From assembly GCF_004361815.1 (NCBI RefSeq), contig NZ_SNWA01000002.1, positions 1,736,001 through 1,800,000 of the forward strand: 64,000 nt of DNA. Reading direction: 5' to 3'. The notes beneath the pieces were generated by a model. The model worked only from the letters and a program-made list of their open reading frames with translations. It was not told the DNA's origin and made no database searches. The stretch is from Paraburkholderia sp. BL10I2N1 (lineage in GTDB: Bacteria > Pseudomonadota > Gammaproteobacteria > Burkholderiales > Burkholderiaceae). Each line of letters opens with the position of its first letter. Position 1 is the first letter of the stretch. The position numbers and the translations under genes are program-made. Positions 8,784 through 17,246 of this stretch are shown here, one piece after another.

Positions 8784-9659
8784 TCAGGGCGTGTCACCAG
8801 GAGCAGGCGTCGGCTCCTGCTCCTGCGACAGCCGCGCCTTGGCGTGCCGCATTTTCTCCAGCGTCTTCGGTCCGAGGCGCAGCGCGACGCCGATCGCGAG
8901 CGCATCCATGATGCACAGATGCACGAGCCGCGATACGCCCGGCGTGTTCGGGTCGATCGGAGTCGGCACACGCAGCAGCAACGGAATATCGACGAGCCAT
9001 GCAAGCCGCGAGCCGACATTCGTGAGCCCGATGGTGGTCGCGCCGCGCTCCTTCGCGATCTGGATGCTCTCGTTCACTTCGACGCTGCGCCCCGAATGCG
9101 AAATCGCAAAGGCGACGTCGCCCGGCTCCATCAAGCCCGCGTACAGGCGTTGCAGATGACCGTCGGTAAAGGCGCTGGCCGCAATGTCGAGCCGCAGAAA
9201 GCGCAGTGCCGCGTCCTGCACCGCAAGCCCCGACCCCGAACCGACGCCAAACAAATACACGCGCCGCGCGGTCGCAATCGCCGAGATCGCCGCCTCCACG
9301 GCTGATGGTTCGAGCGCCCCGCGCGCGTGCGTAATGCCTTGCACGGCGGCCTCACTGACCTTGTCGAAGAGAGTCTGGATATCGTCGTCACGCGCAACGG
9401 CCGTCGACGCATACGGCAATCCGCCCGCCACGCTCTGCGCGAGCAGCATCTTGAAGTCGCGCAATCCATGCGCGCCAACCGCCCGACAAAAGCGAGTGAC
9501 GGAAGGCTCCGACACGTCGGCGCGCTGCGCGAGTTCGGTGATGCTCGCGCGCATCGCGAAGTCGACGTCGCTCAGCACCATGTCGGCGACCTTGCGCTCA
9601 GCAGGCCGCAGCGACGCGAGCGCGTTGCGGATGTGGGGAATCAGGTTCGGAGCGGACAC
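8784..9659 (-). CDS. MurR/RpiR-family transcriptional regulator
   Basis: 291 residues: N-terminal RpiR helix-turn-helix (about 1-75; ELAQRADVSEPSVTRFCRAVG) and C-terminal SIS sugar-phosphate-binding domain (about 125-255; VYLFGVGSGSGLAVQDAALR and AISHSGRSVEVNESIQIAKE). Such proteins sense phosphorylated sugars and control sugar-uptake genes. It lies upstream-to-downstream with the CUT1 ATPase gene and the broken dehydrogenase on the minus strand, so it probably controls the carbohydrate transporter at 9.7-15.1 kb rather than the convergent polyamine operon. Confidence 0.9.
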   Translation of the reverse strand: MSAPNLIPHIRNALASLRPAERKVADMVLSDVDFAMRASITELAQRADVSEPSVTRFCRAVGAHGLRDFKMLLAQSVAGGLPYASTAVARDDDIQTLFDKVSEAAVQGITHARGALEPSAVEAAISAIATARRVYLFGVGSGSGLAVQDAALRFLRLDIAASAFTDGHLQRLYAGLMEPGDVAFAISHSGRSVEVNESIQIAKERGATTIGLTNVGSRLAWLVDIPLLLRVPTPIDPNTPGVSRLVHLCIMDALAIGVALRLGPKTLEKMRHAKARLSQEQEPTPAPGDTP

Positions 9660-9729
9660 CCGTGTGTTCCAGTTGGGTTAAAGACTCCGCGTTCTGTCAG
9701 CACGTTCACGGCAACGACAGCACGCGGAT

Positions 9730-10812
9730 TCAGGCAAGCCTGCGGCCACTCTCCGTATCGAACAGATGCAGATGTTGAGCGGGCAGCCCGAGCGTCACAC
9801 GCTGGCCAGGCTCGATCTTCGAGCGCTGGCGGGTCGTGACACACCACGAACTGCCGCCGATTGTCCCGTACAGGTGCGTCTCTGCGCCAGTCGGCTCGAC
9901 GACTTCGACTTCCATCGTCACGCCCGGCTGAGCGTCCGCTCCGGCTTCGATATGCTCCGGCCGGATGCCGAGCGTCACGCGCGCACCCGGTGCGGTCAAT
10001 GTCTTCGCTTCATCCGGCAGAGAAATCACATGATCGTCCGGCAACGCCAGCGCGAGGCCGCGGTCACCCTGCACGATCGTGCCTTCCGCGAAGTTCATCG
10101 ACGGCGAGCCGAGGAAGCTCGCGACAAAGAGGTTCGCGGGCCGGTCGTACAGTTCCAGCGGACGGCCGATCTGTTCGATACGCCCCGCGTTCATCACGAC
10201 GATCCGGTCGGCCATCGTCATCGCTTCGATCTGGTCGTGCGTGACGTAGATCACCGTATTTTTCAGACGTTGATGCAACGCCTTGATCTCAGTGCGCATC
10301 TGCACGCGCAGCTTCGCATCGAGGTTCGACAGCGGTTCGTCGAACAGGAACAGCGACGGCTCGCGCACCACCGCGCGGCCCATCGCCACGCGCTGCCGTT
10401 GCCCGCCGGACAGGGCACGCGGCAGACGGTCGAGATACCCGCCGAGGTTCAGCATCTTCGCCGCCGCCTCGATGCGCGGCTTGAACCGCTCCGCCGATTC
10501 CTTGCGGATGCGCGGACCGAACGCGATATTGTCGTACACCGACAGATGCGGATAGAGCGCGTAGCTCTGGAACACCATCGAAATATTGCGCTCCTGCGGC
10601 GCGAGCGCATTGGCGCGCTTGCCGCCGATCATCAGATCGCCGCCGCTGATTTCCTCAAGGCCCGCGACCATGCGCATCAGCGTGCTCTTGCCGCAGCCCG
10701 AAGGCCCCACCAGCACGACGAATTCGCCATCGTCGATATCGAGGTCGATGCCGTGCACGACCTGCGTATCGCCGTAGCGCTTGAAAATCCCGTTCAGTTG
10801 CACTGCTGCCAT
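9730..10812 (-). CDS. CUT1 carbohydrate ABC transporter ATP-binding protein (UgpC/MsmK type)
   Basis: About 360 residues. Walker A GPSGCGKST, Q-loop MVFQSYALYPHLSVYDN, signature LSGGQRQRVAMGRAVV, Walker B LFLFDEPLSNLD, H-loop VTHDQIEAM, and a C-terminal TOBE/MalK-like domain (ASFLGSPSMNFAEG onwards). The start at 10812 (MAAVQLNGIFKRYG) follows GAAGAGGG; the longer frame to 10860 has no such site. It would power the permeases encoded divergently at 13392 and 14279. The sugar is unknown; an adjacent sugar-type dehydrogenase remnant hints at a polyol or aldose. Confidence 0.9.
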   Translation of the reverse strand: MAAVQLNGIFKRYGDTQVVHGIDLDIDDGEFVVLVGPSGCGKSTLMRMVAGLEEISGGDLMIGGKRANALAPQERNISMVFQSYALYPHLSVYDNIAFGPRIRKESAERFKPRIEAAAKMLNLGGYLDRLPRALSGGQRQRVAMGRAVVREPSLFLFDEPLSNLDAKLRVQMRTEIKALHQRLKNTVIYVTHDQIEAMTMADRIVVMNAGRIEQIGRPLELYDRPANLFVASFLGSPSMNFAEGTIVQGDRGLALALPDDHVISLPDEAKTLTAPGARVTLGIRPEHIEAGADAQPGVTMEVEVVEPTGAETHLYGTIGGSSWCVTTRQRSKIEPGQRVTLGLPAQHLHLFDTESGRRLA

Positions 10813-10895
10813 GCTGCCCTCTTCAGATCGAAAGCGCCGCACGCGCTGCGCGACGTTCATGCTTTCATCGTGCGCTTTTCAGCGCCGCTCACGCT

Positions 10896-10928
10896 TGTTC
10901 CGGCCCGCTCTGGCCTGTTCCGGCCCGC
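10896..10928. repeat. Short direct repeat, 20-base period
   Basis: TGTTCCGGCCCGC occurs at 10896-10908 and again at 10916-10928 between the ATPase gene and the broken dehydrogenase gene. The role is unknown and it may simply be slippage. Confidence 0.5.
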
Positions 10929-10932
10929 CCGC

Positions 10933-11581
10933 TCAAATCTGTTCGAGCGTCAGTTCCTCGGCCATCAGCCGGTTGCCAGCCATCAGACCGCCGTCGACCG
11001 GCAACGCCACGCCGGTGATCACCCGCGCCATCGGCGACGCCAGGAACAGCACCGCGTCGGCGATATCGTCGGGAGTCGCGAAGTCGCGCAGCGGATACCA
11101 CTTCTTCAGCGCCTCGCGAACACCTGCGGGTTCTTGTCGACGCGCGCCTGCCACGCCTGCGTCTTCACCGTTCCCGGGCACACAGCACGAGCACGCCGCG
11201 CTGACGCTCGATCATCGACGCGCGGACGGCTTCCACCGTGTGATACGTGCCGTTCAGATTGAGGTGAACGTCGCGATGCCAGCTGGCGGCATCTGTGGTG
11301 GCGAGCGTCAGGCCCTCCGCTGCGCCTGCGTTCGCGACCAGCACGTCGACCGGGCCGCGCTGCTGCACCGCCTGCGCGACCGCGTCGCGAACCGCTGCTG
11401 CGTCGCCGATATCGACCGCCACCGGCGTCAGATGGCTCGCGCCGAGTTCATCCCTGAGCGCGGCAAGGGCAGTTGCGTCGATATCGAGCGCCAGCACCGT
11501 GTCGCCCTGCTCCACGAAGCGTCTGCATAACACCCTGCCGATTCCGCCACAGGCACCCGTTACCAAGACCACGCGATTCAT
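10933..11581 (-). pseudogene. Short-chain dehydrogenase, disrupted by deletion and frameshift
   Basis: The N-terminal part starts at 11581 with VVLVTGACGGIGRVL (cofactor GxxxGxG) and proceeds to VLVANAGAAEG (NAG motif). It then runs out of family sequence after ERQRGVLV and stops. In another frame the protein resumes with VCPGTVKTQAWQARVDKNPQ, then shifts again, by what looks like a two-base insertion near 11116-11120, into ALKKWYPLRDFATPDDIADA and the normal C-terminus. Roughly 40-45 residues that should contain the catalytic Ser and YxxxK are missing. The remains sit between the CUT1 ATPase gene and the divergent binding-protein gene, so the enzyme probably once oxidised the transported sugar. 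Confidence 0.85.
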
Positions 11582-11814
11582 GTCCGTCCTCGTCGATGTG
11601 TTGCCTTGCGGCCGTCTCCCTCGATGCGCGCCGCGCCGCCCGCCCTGTTCTTCTCCCTGATTGCTGCCCGCCACATGCAGCAAAGTCACCCGGCAGAGGC
11701 CCTTGTGGGCCGTTGCTTTTAGCCCGACCCGCCTGTAAGTTTCCAACAAAAAGGCAGTTTCACGATGATCTTTTCCCGTGAACAGCGCTGCCTCATCTGT
11801 CTTGCACCGCACAA

Positions 11815-11842
11815 AATATGCCTTCTTTACAGCATATTATGC
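11815..11842. promoter_or_regulatory. Candidate operator upstream of sugar-binding protein
   Basis: An inverted repeat AATATGC (11815-11821) / GCATATT (11832-11838) overlaps the palindrome GCATATTATGC (11832-11842). It lies in the AT-rich 11582-11970 intergenic region that must hold both divergent promoters. It is a possible RpiR binding site. No other feature is evident in this gap. Confidence 0.35.
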
Positions 11843-11970
11843 GGGAACGGCTCAGATAAAAAATATGGTGAACCCTACGTGACAACTATTTTTTCGTCCT
11901 GTAGGATTTTTTCAAACAATCCAAACCCAGCAGCCGGCTACGGCGGCAGACCACCCCAGGAGAGACGAAA

Positions 11971-13203
11971 ATGTCGTTGCATGCACGTGCTTCAATTGCG
12001 CTCGGCAAGCTGGCCGTTGCGCTCGCGGTCGCAGGTATCGCTACGGCAGCGCACGCCGATACGGTCCGCGTGACCGTCGCCCACTACAGCGACGCTACCG
12101 CACCGTACTTCGAGAAGATGGCGAAGAACTTCGAGAAGGCCAATCCCGGCACGACGATCAAGATCGAAGACGTGAACTGGGACACGCTGCAACAGAAGCT
12201 GCAAACGGACATTTCCGGCAACGCCAACGCCGACCTGGCTATCGTGGGCACCCGCTGGCTGCTCGATTTCGTGAAGGACGACGTCGCCGAGCCGCTCGAC
12301 GGCTACATGGACGCCGCGTTCAAGGGCCGCTTCATCGGCCCGTTCCTCGCCCCGGGGCAGATCAACGGCAAGACGTATGGCCTGCCGATCGCCGCATCGG
12401 CGCGTGCGCTCTACTACAACAAGGACCTGCTCGCGTCGGTCGGCTATCCGAACGGCCCGAAGACGTGGAATGACGTGGTCGACGCCTCGAAGAAACTGAA
12501 GGCGAAGGGTGTCGCCGGCTTTGGCCTGCAGGGCAAGGAAATCGAAACCGACGTGTACTACTACTACGCGCTGTGGACGCACGGCGGCGATGTGGTCGGC
12601 AAGGACGGCAAGGCGGCGTTCAGTTCACCGGCCGGCATCAAGGCCGCGACGCTGTACAAGACGATGATCGACGAAGGCCTCACGCAGCCGGGCGTCACCG
12701 GCTACAGCCGCGAAGACGTGCAGAACCTCTTCAAGCAGGGCCGCGTCGCGATGGTCATCTCCGCGCCGTTCCTTGCGAAGCAGATCAAGAAGGAAGCACC
12801 GAATCTCAAGTACGGTATCGATCCGGTGCCTGTCGCCACCACGCCTGCAACGTATGCGGTGACCGATTCGATCGTGATGTTCAAGAACTCCAAGGTGAAG
12901 AAGGACGCGTGGAAGTTCCTCGACTATCTGTTCACGAAGGAACCGCGCGTCGAGTTCACGAGCACGGAAGGCTTCCTGCCGACGACGAAGGCCGAGGCAA
13001 CGGATCCGGTGTTCAACGATCCTGACACGAAGGCGTTCATCGCGCTGCTGCCGACGGCCCACTTCGCGCCGACAGTAACGGGCTGGGAAGATACGGCGAA
13101 GGCGGTCACCAATTCGATGCAGTCGGTCTACCTTGGCAAGGCGAAACCGGCGGATGCGCTCAGCGAAGCCGCCACGCAGGCGAACAAGGCGCTGGGTCAT
13201 TGA
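11971..13203 (+). CDS. CUT1 sugar ABC transporter substrate-binding protein
   Basis: 410 residues with a Sec signal peptide (LGKLAVALAVAGIATAAHA, cleavage about residue 29) and a class-I sugar-binding fold (VTVAHYSDATAPYFEKMAKN, then ALYYNKDLLASVGYPNGPKTW). AGGAGAGACGAAA precedes the ATG. It is the periplasmic receptor for the permeases at 13392 and 14279. The binding cleft is not identifiable by eye, so the sugar cannot be named. Confidence 0.92.
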   Translation: MSLHARASIALGKLAVALAVAGIATAAHADTVRVTVAHYSDATAPYFEKMAKNFEKANPGTTIKIEDVNWDTLQQKLQTDISGNANADLAIVGTRWLLDFVKDDVAEPLDGYMDAAFKGRFIGPFLAPGQINGKTYGLPIAASARALYYNKDLLASVGYPNGPKTWNDVVDASKKLKAKGVAGFGLQGKEIETDVYYYYALWTHGGDVVGKDGKAAFSSPAGIKAATLYKTMIDEGLTQPGVTGYSREDVQNLFKQGRVAMVISAPFLAKQIKKEAPNLKYGIDPVPVATTPATYAVTDSIVMFKNSKVKKDAWKFLDYLFTKEPRVEFTSTEGFLPTTKAEATDPVFNDPDTKAFIALLPTAHFAPTVTGWEDTAKAVTNSMQSVYLGKAKPADALSEAATQANKALGH

Positions 13204-13340
13204 TGCAAGGGGCCACGCGCGAACCTGAGCGCTTCCTGGGCTGATGCCCTGAGCGCGGCCCATGCGGCGCTGTTCCGGCCGCTGTTGTTGTCCTGTCTTC
13301 GACTCTCGCATGGGTCCGGTCTTGATCGGCCCATTCTGAC

Positions 13341-13372
13341 GCGCCGGCATGATTCTTGATCGTCGCCGGCGC
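13341..13372 (+). terminator. Intra-operon hairpin after binding-protein gene
   Basis: GCGCCGGC (13341-13348) and GCCGGCGC (13365-13372) form an 8-bp perfect stem with a 16-base loop, followed by CTCTTCT. It lies between the binding-protein and permease genes, as in the polyamine operon, and would favour a high ratio of binding protein to permease. Confidence 0.5.
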
Positions 13373-13391
13373 CTCTTCTGAACGAGCACGC

Positions 13392-14282
13392 ATGAGCCGT
13401 CCTGCTTCTCTGCGCCCACCGGCGCCCTGGTTGCTGATTGTGCCAAGCCTCATCCTGGCGCTCTTCATCATCAGCTATCCGATTTTCAACATCGTGTACC
13501 AGTCGCTACACGAGGTGTCGCGCTTTGGCGCGATCCGTGACTTTACGGGCCTGAGAAATTTCTTCACGATCTTCGACGATCCAGCGTTCCTGGATGCCAT
13601 GCGACGGACGGTCGTATGGACGCTGTTCGTCGTGGGCGGCACGGTGCTGATCTCGGTGCCGGTCGCACTGGTGCTCAATCAGGATTTCCATGGCCGCGGC
13701 GTGGCACGCACGATCATCATGCTGCCGTGGTCCGTTTCGCTCACGATGACGGCCGTCGTCTGGCGCTGGGCGTTCAACGACGATTACGGCATGGTCAACG
13801 TCACGCTCCATCGTCTAGGGCTGATTGCCGGCCCGATCCACTGGCTGGCGACGCCTGAGCTGGCGTTCCCGGTGGAAATCGCCGTCGGCGTTCTGGTGTC
13901 GATTCCGTTTACGGTGACCATTCTGCTTGGCGGACTTTCGTCGGTGCCGGGCGATATTTACGAAGCGGCGCGCATCGACGGCGCCAGCGCGTGGCAGCAG
14001 TTTCGCAAGCTGACGCTGCCGTTGATGCGGCCGTTCATCAACATGGCGATCCTGCTGAACGTGATCTACGTTTTCAATTCGTTTCCGATCATCTGGGTCA
14101 TGACGCAGGGCGGACCGGATAACGGCACGCATATTCTCGTCACGTATCTGTATGAGCTTGGTTTCCGGCTGGGTCGGCCGGGCGAAGCGGCAGCCGTTTC
14201 GCTCATCATGCTGGTCATGCTGTTTGTGTTTTCGATGGTGTATCTGCGCATCCAGCCGAAGTCGTCGGGAGAAGCCGCATGA
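13392..14282 (+). CDS. CUT1 sugar ABC transporter permease (MalF/UgpA type)
   Basis: 296 residues starting MSRPASLRPPAPWLLIVPSL, with six hydrophobic segments and the EAA loop YEAARIDGASAWQQFRKLTLP typical of carbohydrate permeases. The start at 13392 is preferred to 13356 because the extra twelve codons lack membrane-protein character and a better site. It overlaps the next permease by four bases. Confidence 0.92.
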   Translation: MSRPASLRPPAPWLLIVPSLILALFIISYPIFNIVYQSLHEVSRFGAIRDFTGLRNFFTIFDDPAFLDAMRRTVVWTLFVVGGTVLISVPVALVLNQDFHGRGVARTIIMLPWSVSLTMTAVVWRWAFNDDYGMVNVTLHRLGLIAGPIHWLATPELAFPVEIAVGVLVSIPFTVTILLGGLSSVPGDIYEAARIDGASAWQQFRKLTLPLMRPFINMAILLNVIYVFNSFPIIWVMTQGGPDNGTHILVTYLYELGFRLGRPGEAAAVSLIMLVMLFVFSMVYLRIQPKSSGEAA

Positions 14283-15124
14283 ACCTCAAGATGAAACGCT
14301 CCTTGTGGTGCTGGCTCGCGCTGTCGCCGCTCGTTGTTGTGATCCTCTTTCCGTTTGCGGTGATGTTCTTCACTGCCTTGAAGCCTGCTGAGGAGATCTT
14401 TGTGTACCCGGCGCGTTGGCTGCCGGTACAGTGGCGCTGGGAGAACTTCGTCGACATGTGGACCGCGGCGAATTTTGGCGTCGCGCTGCGCAATAGCACG
14501 GTGATCAGTCTGCTTTCCACCGCGCTGGCGCTGTCGGTCAGCTTGCCGGCAGCTTATGCGCTTGCCCGCTTTCCGTTTCGCGGGCGTGGTGTGTACCGCC
14601 AGTTTTTGCTCGTGACGCAGATGCTGTCGCCGATCCTGCTGGTGGTCGGGCTGTTCCGGCTGGCGGCGATGATCCCCTATGGTGACGGCAATCTTGTCGA
14701 CTCGAAGATCGGGGTCATTGTTTCCTATGCGGCGTTCAATATCGCTTTCGCCGTGTGGATGCTTTCCTCGTATTTCCAGACCGTACCGCGTGACCTCGAG
14801 GAGTCCGCGTGGCTCGAGGGGTGTAGCCGGACGAAGGCGGTTTTCAAGGTGTTCCTGCCGCTGGCTGTGCCTGCGATCGTCGTGACCGCGATCTTTACGT
14901 TCATCAATGCGTGGAATGAGTTTGCTGTTGTCTATACGCTTATCCGGTCGCCGGAAAACAAGACGCTAACCGTGCAGGTGACCGATATGGTTGCCGGCAA
15001 GTATGTGGTTCAGTGGCACCTGGTGATGGCCGCCACCTTGTGCGCTACGTTGCCGGTTTCCGTGGTCTTTGCCTGGCTGCAGCGCTATCTGGTTAAAGGG
15101 CTGGCGCTTGGCGCGGTCAAGTAA
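14279..15124 (+). CDS. CUT1 sugar ABC transporter permease (MalG/UgpE type)
   Basis: 281-residue inner-membrane protein with six predicted spans (WLALSPLVVVILFPFAVMFF first) and the EAA loop LEESAWLEGCSRTKAVFKVF. It begins within the ATGA overlap with the upstream permease, so translation is coupled. It is the last gene of the plus-strand part of the transporter. The ATPase is encoded apart, on the other strand, at 9730-10812. Confidence 0.92.
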   Translation: MNLKMKRSLWCWLALSPLVVVILFPFAVMFFTALKPAEEIFVYPARWLPVQWRWENFVDMWTAANFGVALRNSTVISLLSTALALSVSLPAAYALARFPFRGRGVYRQFLLVTQMLSPILLVVGLFRLAAMIPYGDGNLVDSKIGVIVSYAAFNIAFAVWMLSSYFQTVPRDLEESAWLEGCSRTKAVFKVFLPLAVPAIVVTAIFTFINAWNEFAVVYTLIRSPENKTLTVQVTDMVAGKYVVQWHLVMAATLCATLPVSVVFAWLQRYLVKGLALGAVK

Positions 15125-15140
15125 CGCTTCCTCTGCTGCT

Positions 15141-15167
15141 GACTTTCCTGCGTTCGTCGGGAAAGTC
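15141..15167 (+). terminator. Hairpin downstream of sugar permease
   Basis: GACTTTCC (15141-15148) and GGAAAGTC (15160-15167) pair across an 11-base loop, 16 bases after the permease stop codon. No long T-run follows, so it may be a weak or Rho-assisted terminator. The rest of 15168-15388 shows nothing I recognise. Confidence 0.5.
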
Positions 15168-15388
15168 GGCACTCTCCCTCCTGTTCCTTCATTCCCGTTT
15201 CACGCTCGATAGCGCCGCAGTCGCCCGGACTGTTCTGGAAAACATGGACAGTGGAGGTCAAATGCGCCGCGACGTGGACATGGCAGAAAATCGCGTACCG
15301 TTGGCACTCTTCAACGGTCCTTATTCGTTGTCCGCCGAGGGGTGTTCGCCAATACTGGTGTCCATCGACACTCACCTGGAAGGACACC

Positions 15389-15571
15389 ATGAGCCGGACT
15401 GTCGAACACCCCCTGATCGCTGCTCCGTCTCTTTCGAGCGACCTGCTCAGCGCCCGTTTCAGGCAGTTTCCAGAACACGCTGAGCTTGAACGTCAGGAAC
15501 GTCAGCTGGACGAGTCACTAATGCTGACGTTTCCCGCGAGCGATCCAGTTTCATCGGGCTTCTTCACCTGA
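15389..15571 (+). CDS. Small conserved-type protein, unknown function
   Basis: 60 residues, MSRTVEHPLIAAPSLSSDLL onward, preceded by GGAAGGAC at a normal distance. The C-terminal part, LDESLMLTFPASDPVSS, resembles a short TFPASDP motif that I have met in small proteins of Burkholderia-type genomes. No signal peptide or membrane segment is present. It lies alone between the sugar operon and the HD-domain gene. The function is unknown. Confidence 0.6.
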   Translation: MSRTVEHPLIAAPSLSSDLLSARFRQFPEHAELERQERQLDESLMLTFPASDPVSSGFFT

Positions 15572-15671
15572 ACAGCGGAGTCCCATTGGCGTCGCGTCGC
15601 TTCACTGTCGACGGTGACGGCGCTCGCTCACGATTCACTCAACCTGCCGTCTCCTATCGAGGAAAAATGAA

Positions 15672-16370
15672 ATGACTACCACCATCGCAGGCATCAAGAT
15701 ACCCGACAGCATCATGGCGCGGGCGGCCACTGAACTGGTGCGCGACACCGAGCCGGACCTGCTCTACAACCATTCCCGCCGTGTGTTTCTGTTCGGTGCG
15801 CTGGCGGGTGAACGCAAGAAGCTCAAGTACGACCCGGAGCTGTTGTATATCGGCGCAATGTTTCATGACATGGGCCTCGTCGATGCGTACAGTAGCCCGA
15901 CGAACCGCTTCGAAGTCGATGGCGCGAACGCAGCGCGCGACTTCCTCAAACAGTACGGCGCGAACGAATACGACATCGAGCAGGTGTGGATGTCCATCGC
16001 GTTGCATACGACGCCAGGCGTGCCCGAACATATGAAGCCGGTTGTCGCGCTGGTGACCGCGGGTGTCGAGATGGACGTGCTCGGCCTCGCCTATCAAGAA
16101 TTCAGCGAAGAACAACGGATCCAGGTTGTTGCCGCCCATCCGCGCGAGCAGACCTTCAAGAACGACATCATCGACGCGTTTGCACACGGCACGATCAGTA
16201 AGCCCGAAACCACGTTCGGCAACGTCAAGGCAGATGTCCTCGAACTTCGTGATCCGACCTACAAGCGCCTGAATTTCTGCCAGATCATTCTCGGTTCGGC
16301 ATGGGACGACAGCAACGCCGGCCACGCTCATCACGCCGGCTGCGGATGTTCAGGCGCGGAAACGGCATAG
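15672..16370 (+). CDS. HD-domain metal-dependent hydrolase
   Basis: 232 residues of the HD superfamily. Metal ligands are visible as H34 (LLYNHSRRVF), the H65-D66 doublet in IGAMFHDMGLV, and a later ALHTTPG histidine. The family includes cyanamide hydratase-like and nucleotide phosphohydrolase-like enzymes; the substrate cannot be told from sequence. The C-terminus ends in a His/Cys-rich tail (GHAHHAGCGCSG) that could bind metal and is not part of the HD core. GAGG precedes the ATG. Single-gene unit. Confidence 0.85.
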   Translation: MTTTIAGIKIPDSIMARAATELVRDTEPDLLYNHSRRVFLFGALAGERKKLKYDPELLYIGAMFHDMGLVDAYSSPTNRFEVDGANAARDFLKQYGANEYDIEQVWMSIALHTTPGVPEHMKPVVALVTAGVEMDVLGLAYQEFSEEQRIQVVAAHPREQTFKNDIIDAFAHGTISKPETTFGNVKADVLELRDPTYKRLNFCQIILGSAWDDSNAGHAHHAGCGCSGAETA

Positions 16371-16505
16371 GGAGAAGCGGCGCGGTCCCGGCAGCGGACA
16401 TCCAGCAAGCGATTGCAACAGACACCGGGCTTGTGCAAAACCTCGACGGAGCTGGCCCAAAGCCCGCCCAAGCACGACGCATTCACACCGTCACTGCACC
16501 CACAA

Positions 16506-16865
16506 CTACCCATTCCCACCATGAAACAGCGTCAACTTGTTCGAAACTGAGTTCACCCCTTGAACCGCGCGGGCGACCCGCTCCGCCTGAGCAATCTGAT
16601 CACTGTTACGAACCGTACCGCTCAGCGTCACCGCGCCACCGCGCGCGCGGACAAAGACACCCGATACGTCAAACCCCTGAGCCCTTCCCAAGGCGTGACG
16701 AACTGCGCGTGCAAGTGCGCGATCGGACTGCGCAGGGCTCTTCTCAGTGGCCGCTCCCGACGACATCTCGCCGCCTGGCGTGACATCGCTCGACTGGGCG
16801 TATGACGAAAGCGCGACACCCATACAAGCCATCGTCAACAAAGCCCTTATTCCATTCGCTTTCAT
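16506..16865 (-). CDS. Periplasmic BON-domain protein
   Basis: 119 residues with a signal peptide (ALLTMACMGVALSSYAQ) and one BON domain (about 55-115; ALARAVRHALGRAQGFDVSG, then GAVTLSGTVRNSDQIAQAER). BON proteins such as OsmY bind phospholipid and act in the periplasm under osmotic or envelope stress. The start at 16865 follows GAGGTAGAG; the longer frame to 16952 has no signal-peptide logic. It converges on the HD-domain gene. Confidence 0.85.
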   Translation of the reverse strand: MKANGIRALLTMACMGVALSSYAQSSDVTPGGEMSSGAATEKSPAQSDRALARAVRHALGRAQGFDVSGVFVRARGGAVTLSGTVRNSDQIAQAERVARAVQGVNSVSNKLTLFHGGNG

Positions 16866-17246
16866 CTCTACCTCGACACGGAGTGGGTTGGTCAAACGCC
16901 GCCAACAAATGCCAACGCGATCCAATCTATTCCCTTCGCGGCAAAAGCGCAAAAGCAGCGCCTGCCTTGCGTCGAACCGGCGCTACCGATGCAATCTTCG
17001 GGAGCCGTTTCCTCCAGCGCTACCACCTTGATACTCCCAACGTTCAGATAGGGACCGATTGAAAATAATCTGAAAGCTTCCAGACGCCAAGCATTCATAC
17101 GTAGGTGCTGTAATGGCTCCCGCTTCTTCGAACCGACCACCGCGTAGCCGTCTCTCGTCCGATCGGGATCAGCATTTGTGATGCGGTTTAGATGAGCCTT
17201 TCCCGGGCGCCGTGGTTATCTTGGCAACACAACTAGGAGCCACAAA
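16866..17246. other. Intergenic region, no gene seen
   Basis: About 380 bases between the divergent BON and phosphoesterase genes. It must hold both promoters. I found no convincing -35/-10 pair, RNA or repeat; the short frames here lack start sites and family character. Confidence 0.5.
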
